Assembly (NCBI GenBank): GCA_052387695.1
Contig: JBQTIX010000035.1
Span: forward strand, 13,690 to 77,689
Length of the DNA stretch: 64,000 bases
Origin: Panacagrimonas sp052387695
GTDB taxonomy: Bacteria; Pseudomonadota; Gammaproteobacteria; Nevskiales; Nevskiaceae
Direction: 5' to 3'
The translations under genes were made by a program, and so were the position numbers. The stretch's first letter is position 1. Each line of letters begins with the position of its first letter. The notes beneath the pieces were generated by a model. That model worked only from the letters and a program-made list of their open reading frames with translations. It did not search any database and was not told where the DNA came from. Positions 54,760 through 63,222 of this stretch are shown one piece after another.

Positions 54760-57700
54760 ATGCGCATCAAGAAGCTGCTCGTTGCCAACCGTGGCGAGAT
54801 TTCCATTCGCGTCATGCGCGCGGCGGCGGAGATGGGTATCCGCACGGTGGCGATCTATGCGCACGAGGATCGCTTCGCCCTGCACCGATTCAAGGCGGAC
54901 GAGAGCTATCTGGTCGGGAAGGGCCAGAAGCCCATCGCGGCCTATCTCGATATCGCCGATATCGTGCGCATCGCGCACGAGGCCGACGTGGATGCGATTC
55001 ATCCGGGCTACGGATTCCTGTCGGAGAACCCCAACTTCGCCGAAGCCTGCGCGCAGGCTGGTATCGCCTTCATCGGGCCGAAACCCGAGGTGCTGAGAAC
55101 CTTGGGCGACAAGGTGGCCGCGCGCGCCGCGGCGATGGCGGCCAAGGTGCCGATCCTGCCGGCCAGCGGAACGCTGCCGCGCGACGTGGAGGAGGTGAAA
55201 AAGATCGCGAATGAAGTCGGCTACCCGGTGATGCTCAAGGCGAGCTGGGGCGGCGGCGGTCGTGGCATGCGCGCGATCGAGTCGGAAGCCGATTTGCCGG
55301 TCGCGCTGGAATCGGCGCGCCGCGAATCGCTCGCGGCTTTCGGCAACGACGCGGGTTATCTGGAAAAGCTGGTCCGGCGGGCGCGCCACGTCGAGGTGCA
55401 GATTCTCGGCGACCAGCACGGCAACGTGATCCACCTGTTCGAGCGCGACTGCTCGGTGCAGCGGCGCAACCAGAAAGTGGTCGAGCGAGCGCCTGCGCCC
55501 TATCTCACGGGCGAACAGCGCAAGGAGTTGTGCGACGCCGCCGTGCGGCTGTGTCGCAGCGTCAACTATTCGCACGCCGGCACCGTCGAGTTTCTGATGG
55601 ATGCCGACACCGGCAAGTTCTATTTCATCGAGGTCAACCCGAGAGTGCAGGTCGAGCACACGGTCACCGAGGAAGTGACCGGCGTGGACATCGTCAAATC
55701 GCAGATTCGCGTCACCGAGGGCGGGCGCATCGGCGATCCGCAATCGATGCTGCCGACGCAGGAGACGGTGCGACTGGACGGCCACGCCCTGCAGTGCCGC
55801 GTGACGACCGAAGACCCCGAAAATGGATTTACGCCGGACTACGGGCGCCTGGTCGCGTACCGCAGCCCGGCCGGTTTCGGCATCCGCCTGGACGGCGGCA
55901 CCTCGTATTCGGGCGCCGTGATCACGCCCTACTACGATTCGCTGCTGGTGAAGGTCACGGCCTGGGCGCAGACCACCGACGAGGCCATCGCACGCATGGA
56001 CCGCGCGTTGCGCGAGTTCCGCATCCGTGGCCTGTCCACCAACCTGCAGTTCCTGGAGAACGTGATCGCGCACCCGCTGTTCAAGAGCGGCGAATGCACC
56101 ACGCGCTTCATCGACACCACGCCGGAGCTGTTCTTGTTTGCGCCGCGCAAGGACCGCGCGACCAAGCTGCTCAAGTTCATCGGCGAGGTGGCGGTCAACG
56201 GCAACCCGGAGATGAAGGGCCGCCGGATGCCGGAAGGCAGTTTTGCGGCACCCGCTTTCCCACCCGTCCGGATCAGCACGCCGGTTCCGGCCGGCACGCG
56301 CGACGTGCTCAAAAAGCTCGGGCCGAAGGGTTTCGCCGACTGGCTCAAGGCCGAACAGCGCGTGCTGCTCACGGATACCACGATGCGCGATGCGCACCAG
56401 TCCCTGTTCGCCACGCGCATGCGCAGCAAGGACATGGTGGCGATCGCGCCTTACTACGCACGGCTCGCACCGCAATTGTTCTCGCTGGAGTGCTGGGGCG
56501 GCGCGACCTTCGACGTGGCGCTGCGCTTTCTCAAGGAAGACTCGTTCGATCGTTTGGCCGCGCTGCGCGAGCGCATTCCCAATATTCCCCTGCAGATGCT
56601 GCTGCGCTCGGCCAATGCGGTGGGCTATACGAATTACGCCGACAACGTGGTGAAGTTTTTCGTCAAACAAGCCGCCGAAGCGGGCATCGATATTTTCCGC
56701 GTGTTCGATTCGCTGAACTGGGTGGAGAACATGCGCGTGGCGATGGACGCGGTGATCGAATCGGGCGGCGTCTGCGAGGGCACGATCTGCTACACCGGCG
56801 ATCTGTTCGATCCGAGCCGGCCCAAGTACAACCTCAAGTACTACGTCGATATGGCGAAGCAGCTCGAGAAGGCGGGCGCACATATCCTCGGCATCAAGGA
56901 CATGGCCGGCGTGTGCCGGCCGCGCGCGGCGCGCGAGCTGGTCAGGGCGCTCAAGAGCGAGATCGGCATTCCGCTGCATTTCCACACGCACGACACCAGT
57001 GGCATCGCCGCGGCGAGCGTGCTGGCGGCGGTGGAAGCGGGCTGCGATGCGGTGGATGGGGCGCTCGACTCCATGTCGGGCCTGACCTCGCAACCCAACC
57101 TCGGCTCCATCGCGGCGGCGCTCGCCGGCTCGGATCGCGATCCCGGCATCGATCTGGGTGCACTGCGCCATCTCTCGGATTACTGGGAAGGCGTACGCAG
57201 GTTCTACGCGCCCTTCGAGGCCGACATCCGCTCCGGCACCGGCGACGTCTACAACCACGAGATGCCCGGTGGCCAGTACACCAACCTGCGCGAGCAGGCG
57301 CGTTCGCTGGGGCTGGAAACTCGCTGGGCCGAGGTGTCGAAAGCCTACGCCGACGTGAACAAGCTGTTCGGCGACATCGTCAAGGTCACGCCGACCTCGA
57401 AGGTCGTCGGTGACATGGCGCTGTTCATGGTCGGCCAGGGGCTGTCTCCGGAAGACGTGGCCGATCCCGACAAGCAGATCGACTTTCCCGAATCTGTCGT
57501 GCAGTTGTTCCGCGGCGAACTGGGCTTTCCCGCTGACGGTTGGCCTGTCGAGTTGCAGAACAAGGTGCTGAAGGGCAAGCCGGCGCTGGTCGGCCGGCCC
57601 GGTGCGAACCTGCAGGACGTGGACCTGGAAGCCGCGCGCGCCGAAGGCGAGAAGGCTGTTGGGTACGAACTGGACGACCGCGATCTCGCCTCCTACCTGA

Positions 57701-58209
57701 TGTATCCCAAGGTGTTCAAGGATTTTGCGGAAGCGCGAAAACTCTACGGTGACTTGTCGGAACTGCCGACGCCGACCTTCTTCTACGGCCTCAAGGACCA
57801 GGAAGAAATCAGCGTCGATATCGAGGCCGGCAAGACCCTGGTGATCCGCCTGCAAGGCCGCACCGAGCTGGAAGAGGAAGGCGTGGTCAAGCTGTTCTTC
57901 GAACTCAACGGCCAGGGGCGCCAGGTCCGCGTGCCCAAGGCCGGCAGCAAGGCGCAGGCCGAGCGACCCAAGGCGGTGGAGGGCAATCCCAACCACATCG
58001 GTGCGCCGATGCCGGGCATGGTGGTGCGCGTGGCCGTGGCCGAGGGCGCGACGGTGGCCAAGGGCGAGCCGCTGATCGTGCTCGAAGCGATGAAGATGGA
58101 GACCGTCATCGCGGCGCCGCGCGATGCCAGGATCGCAAAGGTGCATCTCAAGTCCGGAACGCCGGTCAATGCGCGCGAGTTGTTGATCGAGCTGGAGCCT
58201 TCGGCGTAG
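54760..58209 (+). CDS. pyc: Pyruvate carboxylase (single chain)
   Basis: 1149 residues, biotin enzyme converting pyruvate plus bicarbonate to oxaloacetate. Start ATG 54760 (MRIKKLLVANRGEIS). The biotin carboxylase domain (1-450) has KASWGGGGRGMRAI, the FIEVNPRVQVEHTVTEEVTG block and ENGFTPDYGRL. The carboxyltransferase domain (about 525-800) has LLTDTTMRDAHQSLFATRM, LECWGGATFDVALRFL and the metal His pair LHFHTHDTSG. The C-terminal BCCP has EAMKMET, with the biotinylated Lys at about 1112. Full length with no gaps. A close upstream element is a palindrome, with no regulator beside it. Likely refills oxaloacetate when acetyl-CoA and pyruvate arise from the CoA-ester operon. Confidence 0.97.
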   Translation: MRIKKLLVANRGEISIRVMRAAAEMGIRTVAIYAHEDRFALHRFKADESYLVGKGQKPIAAYLDIADIVRIAHEADVDAIHPGYGFLSENPNFAEACAQAGIAFIGPKPEVLRTLGDKVAARAAAMAAKVPILPASGTLPRDVEEVKKIANEVGYPVMLKASWGGGGRGMRAIESEADLPVALESARRESLAAFGNDAGYLEKLVRRARHVEVQILGDQHGNVIHLFERDCSVQRRNQKVVERAPAPYLTGEQRKELCDAAVRLCRSVNYSHAGTVEFLMDADTGKFYFIEVNPRVQVEHTVTEEVTGVDIVKSQIRVTEGGRIGDPQSMLPTQETVRLDGHALQCRVTTEDPENGFTPDYGRLVAYRSPAGFGIRLDGGTSYSGAVITPYYDSLLVKVTAWAQTTDEAIARMDRALREFRIRGLSTNLQFLENVIAHPLFKSGECTTRFIDTTPELFLFAPRKDRATKLLKFIGEVAVNGNPEMKGRRMPEGSFAAPAFPPVRISTPVPAGTRDVLKKLGPKGFADWLKAEQRVLLTDTTMRDAHQSLFATRMRSKDMVAIAPYYARLAPQLFSLECWGGATFDVALRFLKEDSFDRLAALRERIPNIPLQMLLRSANAVGYTNYADNVVKFFVKQAAEAGIDIFRVFDSLNWVENMRVAMDAVIESGGVCEGTICYTGDLFDPSRPKYNLKYYVDMAKQLEKAGAHILGIKDMAGVCRPRAARELVRALKSEIGIPLHFHTHDTSGIAAASVLAAVEAGCDAVDGALDSMSGLTSQPNLGSIAAALAGSDRDPGIDLGALRHLSDYWEGVRRFYAPFEADIRSGTGDVYNHEMPGGQYTNLREQARSLGLETRWAEVSKAYADVNKLFGDIVKVTPTSKVVGDMALFMVGQGLSPEDVADPDKQIDFPESVVQLFRGELGFPADGWPVELQNKVLKGKPALVGRPGANLQDVDLEAARAEGEKAVGYELDDRDLASYLMYPKVFKDFAEARKLYGDLSELPTPTFFYGLKDQEEISVDIEAGKTLVIRLQGRTELEEEGVVKLFFELNGQGRQVRVPKAGSKAQAERPKAVEGNPNHIGAPMPGMVVRVAVAEGATVAKGEPLIVLEAMKMETVIAAPRDARIAKVHLKSGTPVNARELLIELEPSA

Positions 58210-58274
58210 ATGATCGCAGGTTGGTTCAAGCCGAAGGCGGAACCGACATCGCGCTCGGGGCCACGCGGGCGGTT

Positions 58275-58362
58275 ATTAAGGTGGCCCGAAAATACCCTGG
58301 TAAACGACTCGCAGAACGGATCGTGCCTGCTCTCTCCGACCGAATTTTCGGGCCACCTTAAT
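58275..58362. repeat. Palindromic element with 19-bp inverted ends
   Basis: Perfect inverted ends attaaggtggcccgaaaat (58275-58293) and attttcgggccaccttaat (58344-58362). MITE-like; no coding capacity. Confidence 0.85.
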
Positions 58363-58379
58363 CAATGATCATCAATGGG

Positions 58380-58445
58380 TTATTAATCCGGCCCACGAAG
58401 CGGCGCTGAAATCCGACGCAGGGCATTTATGGGCCGGATTAATAA
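58380..58445. repeat. Palindromic element with 16-bp inverted ends
   Basis: Perfect inverted ends ttattaatccggccca (58380-58395) and tgggccggattaataa (58430-58445), directly after the previous element. The TTATTAA...GGCCC design is shared. Confidence 0.85.
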
Positions 58446-58604
58446 CCACCGGCGCATGTCGGGTCCGCCCGCGAAAAGCACGCGGGCTTGATCCGACGTA
58501 CACCCGAACACCCGATCTACACGCTACCGACAGTGCCCGCAGCAAACGCCCGGAGCAGCGCGGGTCGTCACAATGAGCATCCGAACTGTCAGCCCCCACC
58601 GCTC

Positions 58605-59087
58605 GTGATCCTGCCGTCCTACCGCATCGCGGACTCCTGCATTCCCTTGGCCGGCAAGGGCCTGATTCTCGATGAGCCCGTGAGGCGCGGCCGCGTGATC
58701 GTTGCGCCGGACAACATCCACACGCTGTGGCCGGAGACGAAACTGCGCGGTTATCCGGCGGATTCGATCGAGGTGCGCTCCAGCGTGCGCTGGTTCGAGG
58801 ATCGTTTTTCGCTCACGCCGGAGTGGAGCGACGAGTGCTTCATCAACCATTCCTTCAACCCGACCGCGCTCTGGCACCTGGGTTTCATTTTCGCGCTCGA
58901 CGATCTGGCGCCCGGTGCCGAGGTCACGATGGATTACCGTAGTGTGATTGGCGACGGCGAGGAAATGCCTTTCCGCGATTCGCTGACCGGCGAGCGCATC
59001 GTCGGCCTGCCGTGGAGGGAGAACCTGCGCGCCAGCGCCTTGCGCCTGGCCGAACTCGTCGCAGGTCCGGGTAGTGCATCAGTATGA
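58605..59087 (+). CDS. SET-domain protein
   Basis: About 160 residues from GTG 58605 (VILPSYRIADS). The C-terminal half carries SET motifs CFINHSFNPTALWHLGFIFA and PGAEVTMDYRSVIG (NHSxxP ... DY). SET proteins transfer methyl groups from SAM to lysines; bacterial members are small and their targets mostly unknown. The N-terminus is uncertain: an upstream TTG at 58488 lies in repeat sequence. The stop codon TGA lies in the left arm of the palindromic element at 59070, so the original C-terminus may have been replaced. Same strand as pyc, 395 nt downstream. Confidence 0.72.
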   Translation: MILPSYRIADSCIPLAGKGLILDEPVRRGRVIVAPDNIHTLWPETKLRGYPADSIEVRSSVRWFEDRFSLTPEWSDECFINHSFNPTALWHLGFIFALDDLAPGAEVTMDYRSVIGDGEEMPFRDSLTGERIVGLPWRENLRASALRLAELVAGPGSASV

Positions 59088-59228
59088 AATCCGTTCGCAC
59101 CGAGTAGCGCCATTGCGCAGCAATGCCGCGTATCGAGGTGCCGGGCGTGCCCGATACGCGACGCTTCTCTCGGTACGCCCGCTGCGCGGCTACTCGGGCC
59201 GAACGGGGTTCTGGAATTCAAACTGAGG
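59070..59228. repeat. Palindromic element, copy 2 (partner at 33211)
   Basis: Starts gtagtgcatcagtatgaaat and ends gaattcaaactgaggcac. It is the inverted counterpart of 33221-33410, including the internal cgagtagcgccattgcgcag block. It supplies the last codons of the SET gene. Confidence 0.8.
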
Positions 59229-59245
59229 CACGACCCAGGTCCGGC

Positions 59246-59977
59246 ATGAGCAGCCCCGACATCCACATCGTCGGTGTCGGCATGACGCCCTTCGGCAAGC
59301 AGCCGGAAAGATCCTTTCGCCAGCTTGCGGCCGAGGCCGTTCGGCTTGCTCTGGCCGATGCGGGTTGCGGCGTCGGGGCGGACGAGGTGCCCGCGGGCCG
59401 TCCGGTCGCCTGGCCGCTGACCCTCCCGATGTGTTCGCCGGTGAGCGACGGTGCGGAGGCGGCCATCGTCTGCACCGGCGCGGCGCTCAAACGTTTCGAG
59501 CGCAGCCGTGCGGTGAAGATCATGGCCAGCGTGGTGGCGGCGGGCCGTCAGCGGTCGATGGACCGCTACGACCAGCACGTCGGCCATCTGGCTGCGAAGC
59601 GCTCGTACGGGCAGGCCGGCATCGGGCCGAAGGACATCCCGGTGGCGGAGGTGCACGACGCCTCGGCCTTCGCCGAAATCCTTCAGACCGAGAACCTGGG
59701 GTTCTGCGAATTCGGTGGCGGCGGGCCGCTGGCGGAATCCGGTGCGACCCGGCTGGGCGGCCGCATCCCGGTCAACCCCTCGGGCGGACTCGAATCCCGG
59801 GGGCATCCGATCGGTGCGATCGGCCTGGCCCAGGTGCATGAACGGGTCATGCAGTTGCGCTTTGAGGCCGGTCCGAGACAGGTGCAGGACGCGCGTTTCG
59901 CGATCGCCGAAAACGGCGGTGGATTTCTCGGTGTGGAAGAAGCCGCGGTCTGCATCACAGTGCTGGGGCGGGAATGA
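59246..59977 (+). pseudogene. Thiolase (SCP2-type) with internal deletion
   Basis: 243 codons from ATG 59246 (MSSPDIHIVGVGMTPFGKQ). The N-terminus to about residue 52 (RLALADAGCGVGADEV) and the C-terminus from SPVSDGAEAAIVC on (GHPIGAIGLAQVHE, FAIAENGGGF) match SCP-x/thiolase-like acetyltransferases of about 390 residues. Roughly 140 residues in the middle, including the catalytic Cys segment, are missing, though the frame is intact. It therefore cannot be a normal thiolase. It may still be transcribed. Confidence 0.8.
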
Positions 59978-60078
59978 GCATAGGTCGGTTCGAGCGCGAA
60001 GCGCGGAGCCGACCAAGGCGGGACGCGTGTCGGCGCAGCCATGCTCGATCCGCCCTGCGCAGTACTGGACCTGCCGGT

Positions 60079-61278
60079 TCAAGCCGGCCGCGTCAGCAGC
60101 GGCCGCGATTCCCGGATGGGGACGCAGGAGATCGCGGCGAGCAGGGCCAGCGCCATGTCGGCATACCACATCCAGTTGTAATCGCCGAAGCGCGTGATGC
60201 TGAGTCCGCCGAGCCAGGCACCGAAGAACGCGCCGACCTGGTGCGACAGCAGCGTGAGCGCGAACAGCGTTCCGATGTGGCGCGGGCCGAACAGCTTGCC
60301 GACCAGCCCCGCGGTTGGCGGCACCGTGGCGAGCCAACTGATGCCGAGCGCGGCGCCAAACAGATAAAACGTCGTCGGCGTGCGCGGCGACAGCATGAAC
60401 AGGGCGATGGCCAGCGCGCGGCTCGCGTACAGCCAGCCGAGCACGGATTTCATGCGGTAGCGCCCGCCTAACCAGCCCGCGCCGAGACTGCCGGCGATGT
60501 TGAACAGGCCGATCAGGGCCAGTGAGGTGGCCGATACCGAACCCGGCAGGCCACACAGCGCGACCTCGCCCGGCAGATGGGTGGACAGAAATCCGATGTG
60601 GACGCCGCAGGTGAAGAAGCTGGCGTGCAGCAGCCGATAGCTGCGGTCGCGTGCCGCGACGCCGAGCTGCGCACCCAGCGGCGAGGCCGCCGGCCGTGGC
60701 GCCGCCGCTTCGGCCCGACTGGGTCGCATGCCCGCGATCAATGGCAGGGTCAGCAGGCTCGATGCGGCCAGCGCGAACATCGCCGTGGCCCAGCCGAACA
60801 GCGCGATCAGGGCTTGCAGGATCGGCGCGAACACGAACTGGCCGAACGAGGAACCGGCGTTGATGAAGCCCGCAGCGAAGGATCGTCGCTCTGGCGGAAG
60901 ACGGCCCGTGACCGCGCCGATCAGCATCGAGAAACTGACCGCGCCGGCGCCCGCCGGGGCGAGCACACCGAGCGTGAGCAGCAGCAGCCAGTAGCTGCTC
61001 GACACCGGCACCAGCGCGGTGCCGAGCGTAAGCAGCAAGGTGCCGCCGATCATCACGGGAAAAGGCCCATGCCGGTCGGCGACCATCCCGAACAGCGGCT
61101 GCACCAGCCCCCACACCAGTTGCGCGACCGCCAGGGTGAAGCTGATCGAAGCGATGCCGATCGCCGTGGTCTCGTGGATCGGCACCACGAACAGGCCCAT
61201 CGACTGCCGTGCGCCCATCGTGATCACCAGGATGCCGGCGGCGCAGAGCATCAGGATCCAGGTGCTTCGGTGGCTCAT
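60079..61278 (-). CDS. MFS transporter
   Basis: 399 residues from ATG 61278 (MSHRSTWILMLCAAGILV). Twelve hydrophobic segments are discernible. The A-like motif between segments 2 and 3 is PLFGMVADRHGPFPVMIGG, the usual GxxxDRxG/R pattern. YLFGAALGISWLATVPPTAG and FGPRHIGTLFALTLLSHQVG resemble the oxalate/formate or monocarboxylate-type MFS branch often seen beside CoA genes. The substrate is unknown. An upstream in-frame start at 61389 is in repeat sequence. Convergent with the thiolase remnant. Confidence 0.9.
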   Translation of the reverse strand: MSHRSTWILMLCAAGILVITMGARQSMGLFVVPIHETTAIGIASISFTLAVAQLVWGLVQPLFGMVADRHGPFPVMIGGTLLLTLGTALVPVSSSYWLLLLTLGVLAPAGAGAVSFSMLIGAVTGRLPPERRSFAAGFINAGSSFGQFVFAPILQALIALFGWATAMFALAASSLLTLPLIAGMRPSRAEAAAPRPAASPLGAQLGVAARDRSYRLLHASFFTCGVHIGFLSTHLPGEVALCGLPGSVSATSLALIGLFNIAGSLGAGWLGGRYRMKSVLGWLYASRALAIALFMLSPRTPTTFYLFGAALGISWLATVPPTAGLVGKLFGPRHIGTLFALTLLSHQVGAFFGAWLGGLSITRFGDYNWMWYADMALALLAAISCVPIRESRPLLTRPA

Positions 61279-61332
61279 GCGCACTCCCTGATCAAGAAGC
61301 GGTTCTGTTTGAGGAAGGTCTGCGGGTGAGTT

Positions 61333-61437
61333 GCAGGTCGGTTCAAGCCGCAGGCGGGACCGACGCGGCGCTCCCTGCGCGGCAGGCATCGAACGCCCGC
61401 GAAAAGCATGCGGGCCCTTCGACGTTGCGCAGGACAG
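61333..61437. repeat. Palindromic repeat, family R1
   Basis: Starts gcaggtcggttcaagccgc; the interior has gcccgcgaaaagcatgcggg. Related to 41283, 46562 and 58213. Its right arm is degraded. Confidence 0.65.
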
Positions 61438-61500
61438 GCTCGATCCGATCTGTGCCCGACACCGATCTGCGGATGAATTCCGAATCTATGCAGCGCTTCC

Positions 61501-61752
61501 TTAAACCTAGAAACCGCAGTTGGTCGCGTGAGCAGCTCACGCGAATAAGGTAATGATCGTGAAATTCTCGACAGACGGCTTTCCCCCAAAGGGTAGAAGG
61601 CTGCTCCCGCTGATCGGTTCTCGACGGCCCTCGCGGCGCTGGCTTGGGCTTCACTCAACCCATGGAACCACCATGGGTTTCGCTCCAGCCCGGCGCCATC
61701 ACTCGCTGCGGGCTCGCCGAAAACCAATCCCCAACTGCGGTTTCTAGGTTAA
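61501..61752. repeat. MITE-like element with 20-bp terminal inverted repeats
   Basis: Perfect 20-bp ends (aacctagaaaccgcagttgg at 61504-61523, its complement at 61731-61750) around about 207 nt. An internal palindrome cgcgtgagcagctcacgcg lies near 61525-61543 and a hairpin (aacccatgg/ccatgggtt) near 61658-61680. No coding capacity. Together with the R1 repeat it fills most of 61279-61867, which otherwise contains nothing I can name. Confidence 0.85.
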
Positions 61753-61867
61753 AGCCGGCTCGATTGCATCGGATGATTATGGACGAATCGGAAAGCGGGA
61801 CCCACGACATGCAGCTGCCATCGGCTCGCGGCATGATGCGACCTGACACCGACCCGGGCGTTGCCGC

Positions 61868-62461
61868 ATGCGAATCGCCACGTTCAACGTCGGGAATCTG
61901 GACGAGTCGCCGTCGCTGCCGGTCCGCGTCGAGACGTTGCGGCCGCAATTGCAGCGCCTGCGCGCCGACGTGCTGTGCCTGCAGGAGGTTCACGGCCAGG
62001 AACGCCCCGGCCAGCCGCGTGCGCTGCTGGTGCTCGATCAACTGGTCGCGGGAACGCCCTACGCCGCATTCCAGCGTGCCTGCACGCGCACGGCCACCGG
62101 GCAGGTCTACGATCAGAGAAACCTGGTGGTGCTGTCGCGCTTTCCGGTCGCGGAGTTCAGGCAGTACCAGAACCAGTTCGTGCCGGCCCCTGCCTATCGC
62201 AAGGTCATGGCCGTGCCGGCGGAAAGCCCGAAGCCGGTGGAGTGGGAGCGGCCGATCCTGCACGCGCGGCTGCAACTGCCGGACGGCCCGCTGCACGTCG
62301 TCAACCTGCATCTGAAGTCACGCGTCCCGAGCCCGATTCCGGGCCAGCAACTCGACGCCTATCGTTGGCGCACGGCCTCGGGCTGGGCCGAAGGCTATGA
62401 GTCGGTGGCCTTCGCCGGCGACGACAAGCGCAGTGTCGGTTCCGCCTTCGGCTTGAACTGA
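61868..62461 (+). CDS. Endonuclease/exonuclease/phosphatase-family protein, truncated
   Basis: 197 residues. The EEP fold N-terminal half is seen: MRIATFNVGNLDE (Asn), DVLCLQEVHGQER (metal Glu), LVVLSRFPVAEF and LHVVNLHLKSRVPSP (His). The family normally continues with a GD-N and SDH motif, which are missing. The last codons (VGSAFGLN) come from a partial R1 repeat at 62436-62466. It is therefore probably a 3'-truncated gene, likely without activity. Confidence 0.75.
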   Translation: MRIATFNVGNLDESPSLPVRVETLRPQLQRLRADVLCLQEVHGQERPGQPRALLVLDQLVAGTPYAAFQRACTRTATGQVYDQRNLVVLSRFPVAEFRQYQNQFVPAPAYRKVMAVPAESPKPVEWERPILHARLQLPDGPLHVVNLHLKSRVPSPIPGQQLDAYRWRTASGWAEGYESVAFAGDDKRSVGSAFGLN

Positions 62462-62489
62462 CCTACACGTCGCCGTAAACCGCAGACCC

Positions 62490-62575
62490 GTAGCCCGGTT
62501 CCGCGAACGCGGAGCCGGGGTGGAGGATGGGAAGAAGCCCCCGGCTTGCCGCAACCGCGCGGCGAACCGGGCTAC
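62490..62575. repeat. REP element 1 flanking RAYT
   Basis: Outer arms gtagcccggttc and gaaccgggctac; interior gcgaacgcggagccgggg and cggcttgccgc. It lies immediately after the end of the RAYT gene and matches REP element 2 (63111-63197) in the same orientation. Confidence 0.85.
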
Positions 62576-62576
62576 G

Positions 62577-63101
62577 TCACTCACCGAACCCCGTGCTGTC
62601 TGCCGCCACATCACCACCCCAATCGAGCGGCAAATCTCCACGCTTCACAAACCGGTGAAACGAGGAATGCGGCCAATCCGCGACACGCGGCACGTGGCCG
62701 TGCTTCACCGGATTGAAATGGATGTAGTCCACATGCCGCGCCCAGTCCGTCTCGTCGCAGATCGCATGTTCCCAGTAACGGCGTTGCCACAGCCGGGGCT
62801 CGCCGTTGGCGTGACGTGGCAGCGCACTGCGGCTTGCCACGTGTTGCGTAAAGCGCGTCTTGATGGTCTGCTAGCGCGTGGCGTAGTCGGTATCACCCGG
62901 GGGCAGCGTCCACAGCGTGTGCAGATGCTCAGGCAGGATCACGATGGCCTCGATGATGAACGGCCGTTGCGCGTGCGTGGCGCGGAACGCCTCATGCAAG
63001 CCATCCACATGCGCCGTCAGCGTATCCGCGCGGCGGTCGGCCAGCGTCGCCGTGAAGAAAAACGCACCCCCCGGAACCCTGGCACGCAGATAAAGAACCA
63101 T
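62577..63101 (-). pseudogene. REP-associated tyrosine transposase (RAYT) with amber codon
   Basis: Start ATG 63101 (MVLYLRARVPGG). The HUH motif is in VILPEHLHTLWTLPPGD. At 62871-62873 the frame meets TAG (ATR-stop-QTIKTRF), where this family usually has Trp (TGG), so a single G-to-A change would explain it. The same frame continues without other stops to 62577: RLWQRRYWEHAICDETDW and VDYIHFNPVKHG, which carry the conserved tyrosine region. It is probably inactive unless the stop is read through. Flanked by two REP elements. Confidence 0.85.
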
Positions 63102-63110
63102 GCCAAAAGT

Positions 63111-63197
63111 GTAGCCCGGTTCCGCGAATGCGGAGCCGGGGTGCAAGGGTGGGAAGAAGCCCCGGCTCGCCGCAATCGCGCGGCGAACCGGGGCTAC
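63111..63197. repeat. REP element 2 flanking RAYT
   Basis: Same sequence plan as REP 1 (gtagcccggttccgcgaatg ... aaccggggctac), just upstream of the RAYT start. Confidence 0.85.
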
Positions 63198-63222
63198 GTG
63201 GCTCGACGGAAATTGAAATGGA

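Larger units (their letters stand above)
58213..58501. repeat. R1 repeat interrupted by two inserted palindromes
   Basis: The left arm (gcaggttggttcaagccg) and right arm (gcgggcttgatccgacgtac) of an R1 repeat are separated by about 190 bp that is absent from the other copies. The interruption, about 58271-58448, consists of the two palindromic elements listed below. This region accounts for most of the 58210-58604 gap. Confidence 0.7.
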
